From positions 1-38,694 of IMG/VR virus record IMGVR_UViG_3300032144_000031: DNA of 38,694 nt; one strand, 5' to 3'. The notes beneath the pieces are model-generated. The model had not been told where the DNA came from. It saw only the letters and a program-made list of their open reading frames with translations, and searched no databases. Of this stretch, positions 7,809-14,838 are shown piece after piece (the first letter of the stretch is position 1; every line of letters begins with the position of its first letter). The stretch comes from a virus. The position numbers and the translations under genes are program-made.

Positions 7809-8315
7809 ATGAAGGGTCTAGGCAACGTTTTTGATATCGGCAGTGCATTCGTGCCTGTTGATTTCAATACCTCTGACGCGGCTACGGGTCACCGTATCCA
7901 CCTACGCAATTACGAGTCTGTCGCGTGTGTGCTATTCAAGGGTGCTGGCACTGCCGGTGCTGACCCTGTTGTAACTGTGCAGGAACACACGGCGGCTACC
8001 GCAGGCACTTCCGCATCCCTCGCTGTGATCACGGAATTCTATTCCAAGACTGAGACCACTCTTGATGGTGATGAGGTGTGGGTCCGTACTACGCAAGCAG
8101 CGGCAGCCACCGCGAATATGGGTGCCACCTCTGCTGAGGAGGAGGGTATTCACGTAATCGAGGTTGAGGCTTCCTCGCTCAGCGCCGGTTACGAATGGGT
8201 TTCTTTCAATATCGCGGCTACCGTTGCTAACGCACAGCTAGTTTCCGGGCTTTACATTCTCACCGGACTTAAGATGCAGCGTGAGCCTACGCTACTCGCA
8301 CAGCTAAACGCGTAA
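7809..8315 (+). CDS. Structural protein after the capsid gene, possible decoration protein
   Basis: 168 residues, beta-rich, Ala/Thr/Val-rich, with no membrane segment or cysteine cluster. AAAGGGACAG upstream gives a good ribosome site. A gene of this type directly after the major capsid gene is often a capsid decoration or head-stabilising protein; that role is inferred from position and composition. Confidence 0.75.
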   Translation: MKGLGNVFDIGSAFVPVDFNTSDAATGHRIHLRNYESVACVLFKGAGTAGADPVVTVQEHTAATAGTSASLAVITEFYSKTETTLDGDEVWVRTTQAAAATANMGATSAEEEGIHVIEVEASSLSAGYEWVSFNIAATVANAQLVSGLYILTGLKMQREPTLLAQLNA

Positions 8316-8324
8316 GGGGCAATC

Positions 8325-8717
8325 ATGGCTCGCGCTACACGCTATGGCGGACCATCGCTCACTGCGGCGGAAACCGCCGATCCGGTATCGCCTCAACCTG
8401 TGCGTGTTCGTCGCGCTGAATTGGGTTATGTCGATCGACCGAATAAGGCAGAGGAGGTGTCGTCATCTCTAACGGATGGTGGGGACTCTACTCAATCCTC
8501 AAAGAACAGCAGTACGTCAGACAGCAAGCAGAGCGGGATCCTCCCGTCGCCTGCCCATACGACGGAGAGCCACTCCAATCAGCAGGAAACGGAATCGGAC
8601 TACACTGCCGATTCGACGGCTACCGTTGGCCGGAGAAAGCCTCAGCCGCAATCAAGTAAGCGTGCGCGTTCACGTAGTACGGTTGAGGATGAGGATGAAT
8701 TCGGCGAATTTGAATAA
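8325..8717 (+). CDS. Disordered Ser/Gln-rich head-region protein
   Basis: 130 residues of low complexity. Residues 45-100 are dominated by Ser, Thr, Asp and Gln, then a basic stretch (RRKPQPQSSKRARSRS) and an acidic tail ending DEDEFGEFE. The acidic tail resembles those of the proteins at 27042 and 24054. AAGGGG precedes the ATG. An overlapping frame at 8476-8721 is rich in Arg and Ser and looks like a shadow. Function unknown; a head-tail joining accessory is possible from position. Confidence 0.65.
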   Translation: MARATRYGGPSLTAAETADPVSPQPVRVRRAELGYVDRPNKAEEVSSSLTDGGDSTQSSKNSSTSDSKQSGILPSPAHTTESHSNQQETESDYTADSTATVGRRKPQPQSSKRARSRSTVEDEDEFGEFE

Positions 8718-8735
8718 CTAACTGAATAGGAGGCG

Positions 8736-8766
8736 GGCGCCCGATACTGGCGACGGTACGGGCGCC
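8736..8766 (+). other. GC-rich hairpin inside the head operon
   Basis: GGCGCCCG (8736-8743) and CGGGCGCC (8759-8766) form an 8-bp perfect stem with a 15-base loop in the gap between 8717 and 8794. No T-run follows, so RNA processing, mRNA stabilisation or partial attenuation between head genes is more likely than full termination. Confidence 0.5.
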
Positions 8767-8793
8767 TACCGACAATAGAATAAGGAAGGTGAC

Positions 8794-9084
8794 ATGACCC
8801 CCGCTCAGATAGCCACATTGTCACTAGCCATCGTTACTGGGTTGGTACTCCCCCTAGTCATCATCATTATTCGCGGAGCCATCAAATGGACGCGTGTTGA
8901 GGCGAAACTAGATCACGCAGTAACCGCGCTGAATTCGATCGTGGCAGATAAAGATAAAGTGCATACAGAGATATTCACGCAAATGCGTGAGGACAGGGAA
9001 GCTACCAATAAACGGTTACGGTGGCTAGAGGAACACCTTTGGCGACGCGGTGCAGGTGGTAACCCTAGAAATGCAGCTTCATAA
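8794..9084 (+). CDS. Membrane-anchored coiled-coil protein
   Basis: 96 residues with one strong membrane segment (about 7-28, LSLAIVTGLVLPLVIIII) followed by a charged amphipathic helix with heptad-like spacing (VEAKLDHAVTALNSIVADK). Similar single-span coiled-coil proteins occur in actinophages (DUF2746-like), sometimes near lysis genes. Here it sits between head and connector genes. AAGGAAG upstream is a good ribosome site. Function unknown. Confidence 0.7.
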   Translation: MTPAQIATLSLAIVTGLVLPLVIIIIRGAIKWTRVEAKLDHAVTALNSIVADKDKVHTEIFTQMREDREATNKRLRWLEEHLWRRGAGGNPRNAAS

Positions 9085-9138
9085 GTATAAGTGAATAGCC
9101 CCTGATGTTACATCCGTAGAAAGCAACCGGGAGTCAGG

Positions 9139-10200
9139 ATGGGAATCCTTTACGCGACGCGTGAGCAAGTCATGCGTGCGCCCGAAATACTGGAATCTAC
9201 GCACTCCGGTACTAAGATCGATGCGACCATTGATGCTTCCTCGCGTTCAGTTGAGGGATTTCTACATAGGCGGTTCTATCCTGAGTTGCGCACCATTCTT
9301 AAGGATTGGCCAAACAACTCAGGATCCCCCACGTGGGAGGTAGACCTAGGTGACCAGGAACTTATCTCAGTCACTGCGGTAACCTCAGGCGGCACGGATA
9401 TCACAGACGATGTGATTCTGCGTAGAGGGGATGACCTAGACGAACCGCCATATTCAAAGCTGGCTATCGACCTAACGTCGAATTCCGCTTTCTCCGCCGG
9501 TACGTCGTGGCAGCGCTCTCTGTCTATAACTGGGGTGTTCGGGTACAACGACACAGCCACCGCCCTGGCAGGGGGCGCGCTCAATGACGCAATCAACAGT
9601 TCTGTAACACTAATCCAGATCAACCCATTGGACGGCTATTACACAGCCGAAATCGGTTCGCTCATTCTGATCGACACTGAGCGAATGATTTTGGCTGATC
9701 GTCGTATGGTAACTACAGGCGAAACTACCGGGGGTGGTCTTACCGATAGGCAGAATGACAAACTCATTCTCTGTGGTGGCGCTACCGACTTTGCCGTGGG
9801 TGAGATCATTCTTATCGATGCAGAACGTATGCGAATCGAGGACACGGTTACTGGCGCTCTGATCGTTACGCGAGCGTGGGACGGTACTGTTCTCGCCACA
9901 CATTCGGGCGGAACCACCATTAACGCGCTACGGCAATTCATTGTGCAGCGTGGCGCCCTAGGCTCAACCGCAGCGGCACACGATGATGAAGCACCGGTTT
10001 ACGTGCATGCATACCCGGCCCTACTGAATCAGTTGGTAGTGGCGGAAACCATCGTGACCCTACAACAGATGTCCGCCGCATATGGGCGCACGATTGGCTC
10101 TGGCGCTGGAACGCGTGAGGCAGCAGGAATAGGCCTCGATGATTTGCGGGAGCGAGCGTGGCGTCAGCTAGGCCGTAAAGGCAGATCGGCGGCTATCTAA
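9139..10200 (+). CDS. Head-tail connector/adaptor with repeated beta modules
   Basis: 353 residues. The N-terminal 60 residues (VMRAPEILE to RRFYPE) resemble the helical core of gp6/gp15-type head-tail adaptors that bind under the portal. The remainder holds repeated beta units: EIGSLILIDTERM and VGEIILIDAERM, each followed by a strand, then VTRAWDGTVLATHSG and VQRGALGSTAAAHDD. A related unit occurs at the C-terminus of the minor tail protein at 14838. The extra modules make it much longer than usual adaptors (about 100-200 residues). The stop overlaps the next start (TAATG). Confidence 0.75.
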   Translation: MGILYATREQVMRAPEILESTHSGTKIDATIDASSRSVEGFLHRRFYPELRTILKDWPNNSGSPTWEVDLGDQELISVTAVTSGGTDITDDVILRRGDDLDEPPYSKLAIDLTSNSAFSAGTSWQRSLSITGVFGYNDTATALAGGALNDAINSSVTLIQINPLDGYYTAEIGSLILIDTERMILADRRMVTTGETTGGGLTDRQNDKLILCGGATDFAVGEIILIDAERMRIEDTVTGALIVTRAWDGTVLATHSGGTTINALRQFIVQRGALGSTAAAHDDEAPVYVHAYPALLNQLVVAETIVTLQQMSAAYGRTIGSGAGTREAAGIGLDDLRERAWRQLGRKGRSAAI

Positions 10201-10598
10201 TGCCTGCCTTCCGCGTAAATGTAAAGGTTGAGCATAAGGGTGCGGTATTCAACGCCTCAGCTACTAAGGCGGCAGGGCAACGAATGACCACGCGGATCAA
10301 TGACACTCTCGCACAAATCGGCGTGGATCGCATTAAGGATCGGCTTAGGCAAGTATTGCAGAATCCAACCGGATATTACCAATCACGCATTACGGTTGAT
10401 CGCCGGTCACAGGCTCGCTTGATTACCGATGGGGGAGTGATCTACGGAGGATGGCTAGAGGGCGTGTCCAGCCGCAACAGGGCTACGCGCTTCAAGGGAT
10501 ATCGAACGTTCCGAATCGTGCAGCAGCAACTAGCTAAGGATAAGGCAGCGCTCGCACAGCCGTACGTCGATCAGTACGTAAGGGAAATGAATTCATGA
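10200..10598 (+). CDS. Head-closure/tail-completion protein, HK97 gp10-like
   Basis: 132 residues, basic, with a long N-terminal helix and GGWLEGVSSRN, similar to the central segment of HK97 gp10-like minor structural proteins. Position after the adaptor and before the tail terminator fits a neck or tail-completion role. It is coupled to both neighbours by overlaps (TAATG upstream, ATGA at 10595 downstream). Confidence 0.65.
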   Translation: MPAFRVNVKVEHKGAVFNASATKAAGQRMTTRINDTLAQIGVDRIKDRLRQVLQNPTGYYQSRITVDRRSQARLITDGGVIYGGWLEGVSSRNRATRFKGYRTFRIVQQQLAKDKAALAQPYVDQYVREMNS

Positions 10599-11071
10599 CA
10601 ACGCCAACAGGGAATGAAGAATGGATTGATGATATTTACGATGCCGTAGTTAGCGACGTACAGCGTTCAGGCTATTTCGATAAAGTGAATAAGCATGAGC
10701 CGAAACGGGCGCAGCGTACGGGTCTCACGGCGGCTATATGGGTGCAATCCCTAGAGCCTCTAGGCACCATCAGCGGATTAGCGTCCACTAGCGGACGGCT
10801 AGTGTTCACGCTCCGCATGTACCAAAATGCATTGCTAGAACCACAAGACATGATCGATCCGATGATGATCAAAGCGGTAGCGAATTTGATGCGACGCTAT
10901 CACGATGATTTCGACTTTGAGGGCACTATCCGCAATGTCGATTTGCTAGGCGCTTTTGGAGTCGCGCTATCCGCTATTTCGGGATATCTCGATATCGACG
11001 GAACAATGTTCCGCATTATGGATATGAACATTCCATGCATCGTCAATGATATTTGGCCTCAGGTTAACTAG
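10595..11071 (+). CDS. Putative tail terminator
   Basis: 158 residues of mixed alpha/beta character, no cysteine motif. It lies directly upstream of the first tail-tube-like gene, the normal place of the tail terminator that caps the tube and joins it to the head. The size fits. Assigned by synteny rather than by a motif. Confidence 0.6.
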   Translation: MTTPTGNEEWIDDIYDAVVSDVQRSGYFDKVNKHEPKRAQRTGLTAAIWVQSLEPLGTISGLASTSGRLVFTLRMYQNALLEPQDMIDPMMIKAVANLMRRYHDDFDFEGTIRNVDLLGAFGVALSAISGYLDIDGTMFRIMDMNIPCIVNDIWPQVN

Positions 11072-11082
11072 GGGGTGAGGTA

Positions 11083-11829
11083 ATGGCTAAAGAATCAGGT
11101 CTAGGCGCACAGCTTTACATGGATGAGTGGGACCTATCCAACGACACCAATAGCATTGGAACAATCAGCAAGGCAACCAATCTATTGGAAATGACCGGCA
11201 TCGATAAGCTAGCCATGGAGCGTAAGGCGGGGCAGCTTACCGGCAAGCTGACAGCTACCACGTTCTTTAATCCAACTAACGCGCATGCCGCGTATGAAGA
11301 CTTGCCGCGTGCGGATCGGCAATTCTCATACTTTCACCGTGCCACGCTCGGCGCTCCCGTTGCGTCGTTGGTAGCTAAGCAGACCGGCTATAACCCTACC
11401 CGTGATGCGGCAGGATTGCTCACGGCAGAGGTTGACGCAGAATCTAATTCATGGTGGCTAGATTGGGGTTACGCCCTTACCGCAGGCAAGCGTACTGACG
11501 GTAGTGCTACCAACGGCACTGGCGTTGATTTCCAGATTGCAGGCATGCCAGCAAGTTTCGGATTGCAGGCGTATTTGCATGTGTTCGCATTCACTGGCAC
11601 GAGCGTAACGATCAAGATTCAGCAATCGTCTGACAATGGCGTAGGCGATGCATGGGCAGACGTTACCGGGGGAGGCTTCACAACGGTCACAGGCGTGACG
11701 AAAGAGCGTATCGCTACCGGACGCACCCTAGCTATTGAGCGATACCTCAGAGTGGTTACTACCGGCACATTCTCTGATTGCGTTTTTGCTGTGCAGGCGG
11801 CAGTAAATAGAACGGACATGACGATATGA
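11083..11829 (+). CDS. Major tail (tube) protein
   Basis: 248 residues, beta-rich. It contains MTGIDKLAMERKAGQLTGKL and FFNPTNAHAAYEDL, a pattern of actinophage tail-tube proteins. The C-terminal part (TSVTIKIQQSSDNGVGDAW onward) looks like an added carbohydrate-binding or Ig-like beta domain. A shorter paralogue lies at 12290. GGGGTGAGG upstream is a good ribosome site. Its stop overlaps the next ATG (ATGA). Confidence 0.8.
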   Translation: MAKESGLGAQLYMDEWDLSNDTNSIGTISKATNLLEMTGIDKLAMERKAGQLTGKLTATTFFNPTNAHAAYEDLPRADRQFSYFHRATLGAPVASLVAKQTGYNPTRDAAGLLTAEVDAESNSWWLDWGYALTAGKRTDGSATNGTGVDFQIAGMPASFGLQAYLHVFAFTGTSVTIKIQQSSDNGVGDAWADVTGGGFTTVTGVTKERIATGRTLAIERYLRVVTTGTFSDCVFAVQAAVNRTDMTI

Positions 11830-12287
11830 CATCCATTGGCTTTAGCGCTAACCGGTCGGTGCATCGTGTTACGCCGAATATGCCTACGGGCAATTACAAA
11901 ACTTACCGTGTGATGTCTCCGCTAGCCACGCATCACCGTAGCGCGACATGTGCTGAGGTGAATTGCCACGCATACACGGAAGGATGGACCTATAAGAAGA
12001 GCGACCTAGATGAACGCCTGTTGTACCTAGTAACACACGCAGGCAAGCGGTACCGCGAAACTGATTTCGATAATGCCACCTATCTAGTGTTCGAACCCGG
12101 TCAAGCCTGCTTTCAGGCATCGACGCATACTGTCCCGCTTGATCGACCGGAATTCTATTATGCAGGGCAGGGTGATTACCGGTCGTTCAGCACTAGGCGA
12201 GCACAGAAGTTCACGCGCCCTGATGACTGGGTAGACAGCTTTGCCAACCACATTGACAAGATCAACACTGTAATTGAAAGGGGTTAG
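11826..12287 (+). CDS. Tail-region hypothetical protein
   Basis: 153 residues, polar and aromatic-rich, with CAEVNCHAYTEGWTYKK and CFQAS. It overlaps the upstream tail-tube gene by 4 bases and is followed after 2 bases by the second tube-like gene. It therefore lies between two paralogues, which suggests a structural partner of the tail. Two cysteines and a histidine in CAEVNCHA could bind metal. Family not recognised. Confidence 0.75.
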   Translation: MTSIGFSANRSVHRVTPNMPTGNYKTYRVMSPLATHHRSATCAEVNCHAYTEGWTYKKSDLDERLLYLVTHAGKRYRETDFDNATYLVFEPGQACFQASTHTVPLDRPEFYYAGQGDYRSFSTRRAQKFTRPDDWVDSFANHIDKINTVIERG

Positions 12288-12289
12288 CC

Positions 12290-12691
12290 ATGGCTAAGGA
12301 AACCGGTCTAGGTTGGACTACGTGCAGTGTCGACAATGACGCTAGCTCACTCAAGGATGTCAAGAACGATGTAACTAACCTAGAGTTTGCTACGCCGTAC
12401 GCGTTGCAGGAAGTGACCGGCATCGACAAGTCTGCAATGGAGCGCCTAGCCCTGCTTGCGGACTGCACCGGCACGCTCAATGGCGTGTTCAACCCTGCTG
12501 CTGACCGCATGCACGCGGTTATGTCTGGAGACCTGCGAGTGGTGCGTACGCTCACGCTCGCTATTAGTTCTCAGACACTATCCAATGAGGTGCTATTCAG
12601 TGACTACTCCCTGACGCGTGCAGCCGGGGGTGAATTCACTACTGCGCACCCATTCTCGCTAGCGGACGGAACTGTACCTAACTGGTCATAG
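12290..12691 (+). CDS. Second tail-tube-like protein
   Basis: 133 residues. It begins MAKETGLG, and VTGIDKSAMERLALLADCTG followed by GVFNPAADRMHAVM aligns with the major tail protein at 11083 (MAKESGLG, MTGIDKLAMERKAGQLTG, FFNPTNAHAAYEDL). It lacks the C-terminal beta domain of that paralogue. Two tube proteins might mix in one tube, or one might form a specialised distal or proximal ring. AAAGGGG precedes the ATG. Confidence 0.75.
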   Translation: MAKETGLGWTTCSVDNDASSLKDVKNDVTNLEFATPYALQEVTGIDKSAMERLALLADCTGTLNGVFNPAADRMHAVMSGDLRVVRTLTLAISSQTLSNEVLFSDYSLTRAAGGEFTTAHPFSLADGTVPNWS

Positions 12692-12723
12692 CACTACGCG
12701 TTACAGAGAGAGGATGAGGGAGA

Positions 12724-13212
12724 ATGGGATACAAGCCAGCTAAGAAGGTCTATAACCTCGAATTCGTCGATCACCCGGGACTAGAGGTTTCCTGCAAGGG
12801 TGCGACGCTAGGCGAGATTACTGATGTTCAGAAAATGAATGTCAATGTGCACGAGAAAGACGACGAAAAGCGAATGGAAGTTTTCCGGTTCTTTGCCGGG
12901 AAACTACTCACATGGAACCTAGAGCATCCTGATACTGATCTAGGTGGACCCTGCCCGCTGTGTGGCCTAGAGGCGGGGATGTCTATGCCTACCACATTGG
13001 ACGGAATGCTCTGCCTAGAGCTAGATCTGATTATCGCAATCATTACAGGATGGGTGTTTGCCGTCGCCCGTGTGTCGCTCCCAAAAGAGTTGAGTTTGAA
13101 CGCTGGCGGGAGGAATGGCCCCGCGTCGCTCCTGCCGGATGGGATGACAGCAGAGATTACGAAGAGGCTAGAGGAAATTCAAAACCCAGGGACATTGCCA
13201 ATGCTGAGCTAA
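12724..13212 (+). CDS. Tail assembly chaperone, short (G-type) product
   Basis: 162 residues read in the zero frame. Lambda gpG-like chaperones of this kind keep the tape measure soluble during tail assembly; the role comes from position between tube and tape-measure genes and from the frameshift arrangement. An unexpected CPLCG element (about residues 77-81) is a possible half of a zinc site. After the slippery site at 13080-13086 the zero-frame continuation is short and low in complexity, as expected of the default terminating product. AGAGAGGATGAGGGAGA provides the ribosome site. Confidence 0.8.
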   Translation: MGYKPAKKVYNLEFVDHPGLEVSCKGATLGEITDVQKMNVNVHEKDDEKRMEVFRFFAGKLLTWNLEHPDTDLGGPCPLCGLEAGMSMPTTLDGMLCLELDLIIAIITGWVFAVARVSLPKELSLNAGGRNGPASLLPDGMTAEITKRLEEIQNPGTLPMLS

Positions 13213-13400
13213 TTCTAGGGCTAATGGAGAGGTTCAATTATCCGAGCCTCTCCGCCCTAGCTAAAGAGAGCGCCGACATACTGTGGCTTTTGGAATGTGA
13301 GAGCTACGGAAAACGCCGCGATGATGATGAGGAATTGGCCGAACGAATGGCGGAAGCTGAGGCACAAGAACAGGAAGCGAGGTTAGCCGGTGGCGAATGA
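12724..13400 (+). CDS. Tail assembly chaperone, -1 frameshift fusion (GT-type)
   Basis: Predicted fusion of about 225 residues, join(12724..13086,13086..13400). In the zero frame the heptamer is read C CCA AAA; a -1 slip gives CCC AAA AGA. The -1 frame then continues with VEFERWREEW and an acidic, helical C-terminus (RRDDDEELAERMAEAEAQEQ) to the stop at 13400. This is the standard long chaperone made by a minority of ribosomes. The T-frame has no good start of its own, which supports the frameshift. Its end overlaps the tape-measure start at 13390. Confidence 0.85.
13080..13086 (+). promoter_or_regulatory. Slippery heptamer CCCAAAA for -1 frameshifting
   Basis: Fits the X-XXY-YYZ rule in the right frame (C CCA AAA). 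A possible stimulatory hairpin, GCGGG (13106-13110) with CCCGC (13120-13124), starts 19 bases downstream, which is rather far. Confidence 0.8.
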
Positions 13401-14838
13401 GATCAATATTACCGTTGGCGCTAATGAAACCGCCTCAGATGTCATTTCGGGAGTTGGGAAGGCTACCCAGCGAACCGAACGTGTCATTGTGCAATCTATG
13501 GGATCCACCGAAGAGGCGTTCGATACCGCCGTACGTGGCGCTAGCAAATTCGGTTCAGTCATGGATACCACTCAGGGCGCCGCAGGGCAGCTATCAGAGG
13601 GTATTGATGGAGTAGGGCAGGCCTCACAGGCTATTAGCGACATCATGAGCCATAGTGCCCGTAAGGCAGAAGATCTAGCGCGGGCACAGACGGACGTGGA
13701 ACAGGCAGCACAGGATGCCTCTCAGGCTGTTGAAGATATGAATCAGGCAATGCGGGATCAGGCGCAGTCCGCGATTGATGCAGAGCAGGCAGACCAGGAT
13801 GCGGAACAGGCCATTTTGGATAAGGCCAAAGCGCAAAAGGATCTCAATGCTGCAATCAAGGAATTTGGTCCCAATTCTGATGAGGCACGGCAGGCGCGTT
13901 TGGATATGGCACAGGCGGAAATCGACCACACACAAGCGGTAGAGGATGGCCTACAGGCGGAGCGAGACGCGCAACAGGCAGCGCTAGATAGTAAGCAGGC
14001 ACTCATTGATCAGAAATCGGCAGCGACCGAACTAACCGCCTCACAGCGAGAGCTAGCGAGCCAAAGCTCAATTCTCACGCAGATGTCGGATTGGGCTGGA
14101 ATGCTATCCGGTGTGCTTTCCGGTCTAGTCGGCATCATCGGCGCGGTTACCGCCGTGCAATGGCTATGGAATGTCGCCATGACGGCTAACCCTATTGGCC
14201 TGATCATCGTGGCTATCGGCGCTCTAATTGCGATTATCGTCCTGATCGCTACCAAGACTGATTGGTTCCAGCGCCTGTGGAAAGCGATTTGGAGCAAGAT
14301 TGGCGATCCCGTTAAGGCTACGTGGAATTGGATCAAGAATACGACTAGTTCATTCATCAAGTGGATTACTAATGTATTCAAGAATCTACCTAAGTCAATC
14401 GCTGGCGCATTCAAGAGCCTAGCAAAGATCATTACCGCGCCATACCGTGCTGCGTTCAACGGCATTGCGTGGGCATGGAACAATACCATTGGGCGTATCA
14501 GTTTCTCGGTTCCGTCGTGGGTGCCTGGTATCGGTGGCGCATCATTCAGCGTGCCTAGAATTCCGTCGCTAGACGTAGGTACCGATGAGGTTCTTAAAAC
14601 TGGTCTAGCAATGATCCACAAGGGTGAACGTATTACGCCCGCTAAAGCGAGTGCTTTCACAGGGCGGGACTCTGGCCGTATGGGTGGTCATGCCGAACCG
14701 CTAGAGATTGTTGTTCGACTAGAGATGGACGCGACGGATAGCAAGATCATGGAACCGATTCATGAGAATATCCGTGCCTACGTGAAGCGGGCAGGCGGGA
14801 ATAAGGTACAGGTTGCTTACGGCAGGGGGCCTGCATAA
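13390..14838 (+). CDS. Tape measure protein
   Basis: 482 residues, short for a tape measure. Residues about 75-210 are a nearly continuous Ala/Gln/Asp-rich coiled coil. Residues about 228-294 hold hydrophobic segments (GMLSGVLSGLVGIIGAVTAV and GLIIVAIGALIAIIVLI) typical of the part that may enter the host membrane. Trp-rich WNWIKNTTSSFIKWI repeats follow. The GTG at 13390 lies inside the chaperone gene and follows GAGG. By the rule of about 1.5 Angstrom per residue, a tail near 70 nm would be expected. Confidence 0.88.
   Translation: MANEINITVGANETASDVISGVGKATQRTERVIVQSMGSTEEAFDTAVRGASKFGSVMDTTQGAAGQLSEGIDGVGQASQAISDIMSHSARKAEDLARAQTDVEQAAQDASQAVEDMNQAMRDQAQSAIDAEQADQDAEQAILDKAKAQKDLNAAIKEFGPNSDEARQARLDMAQAEIDHTQAVEDGLQAERDAQQAALDSKQALIDQKSAATELTASQRELASQSSILTQMSDWAGMLSGVLSGLVGIIGAVTAVQWLWNVAMTANPIGLIIVAIGALIAIIVLIATKTDWFQRLWKAIWSKIGDPVKATWNWIKNTTSSFIKWITNVFKNLPKSIAGAFKSLAKIITAPYRAAFNGIAWAWNNTIGRISFSVPSWVPGIGGASFSVPRIPSLDVGTDEVLKTGLAMIHKGERITPAKASAFTGRDSGRMGGHAEPLEIVVRLEMDATDSKIMEPIHENIRAYVKRAGGNKVQVAYGRGPA

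Noticed and set aside
7151-7867. 238-codon leftward frame opposite the capsid gene
   Set aside because: Arg/Thr-rich composition of an antisense shadow; the capsid gene on the other strand is unambiguous.
14010-14660. 216-codon leftward frame opposite the tape measure gene
   Set aside because: Mirror of hydrophobic and Trp-rich codons of the tape measure; no start signal.
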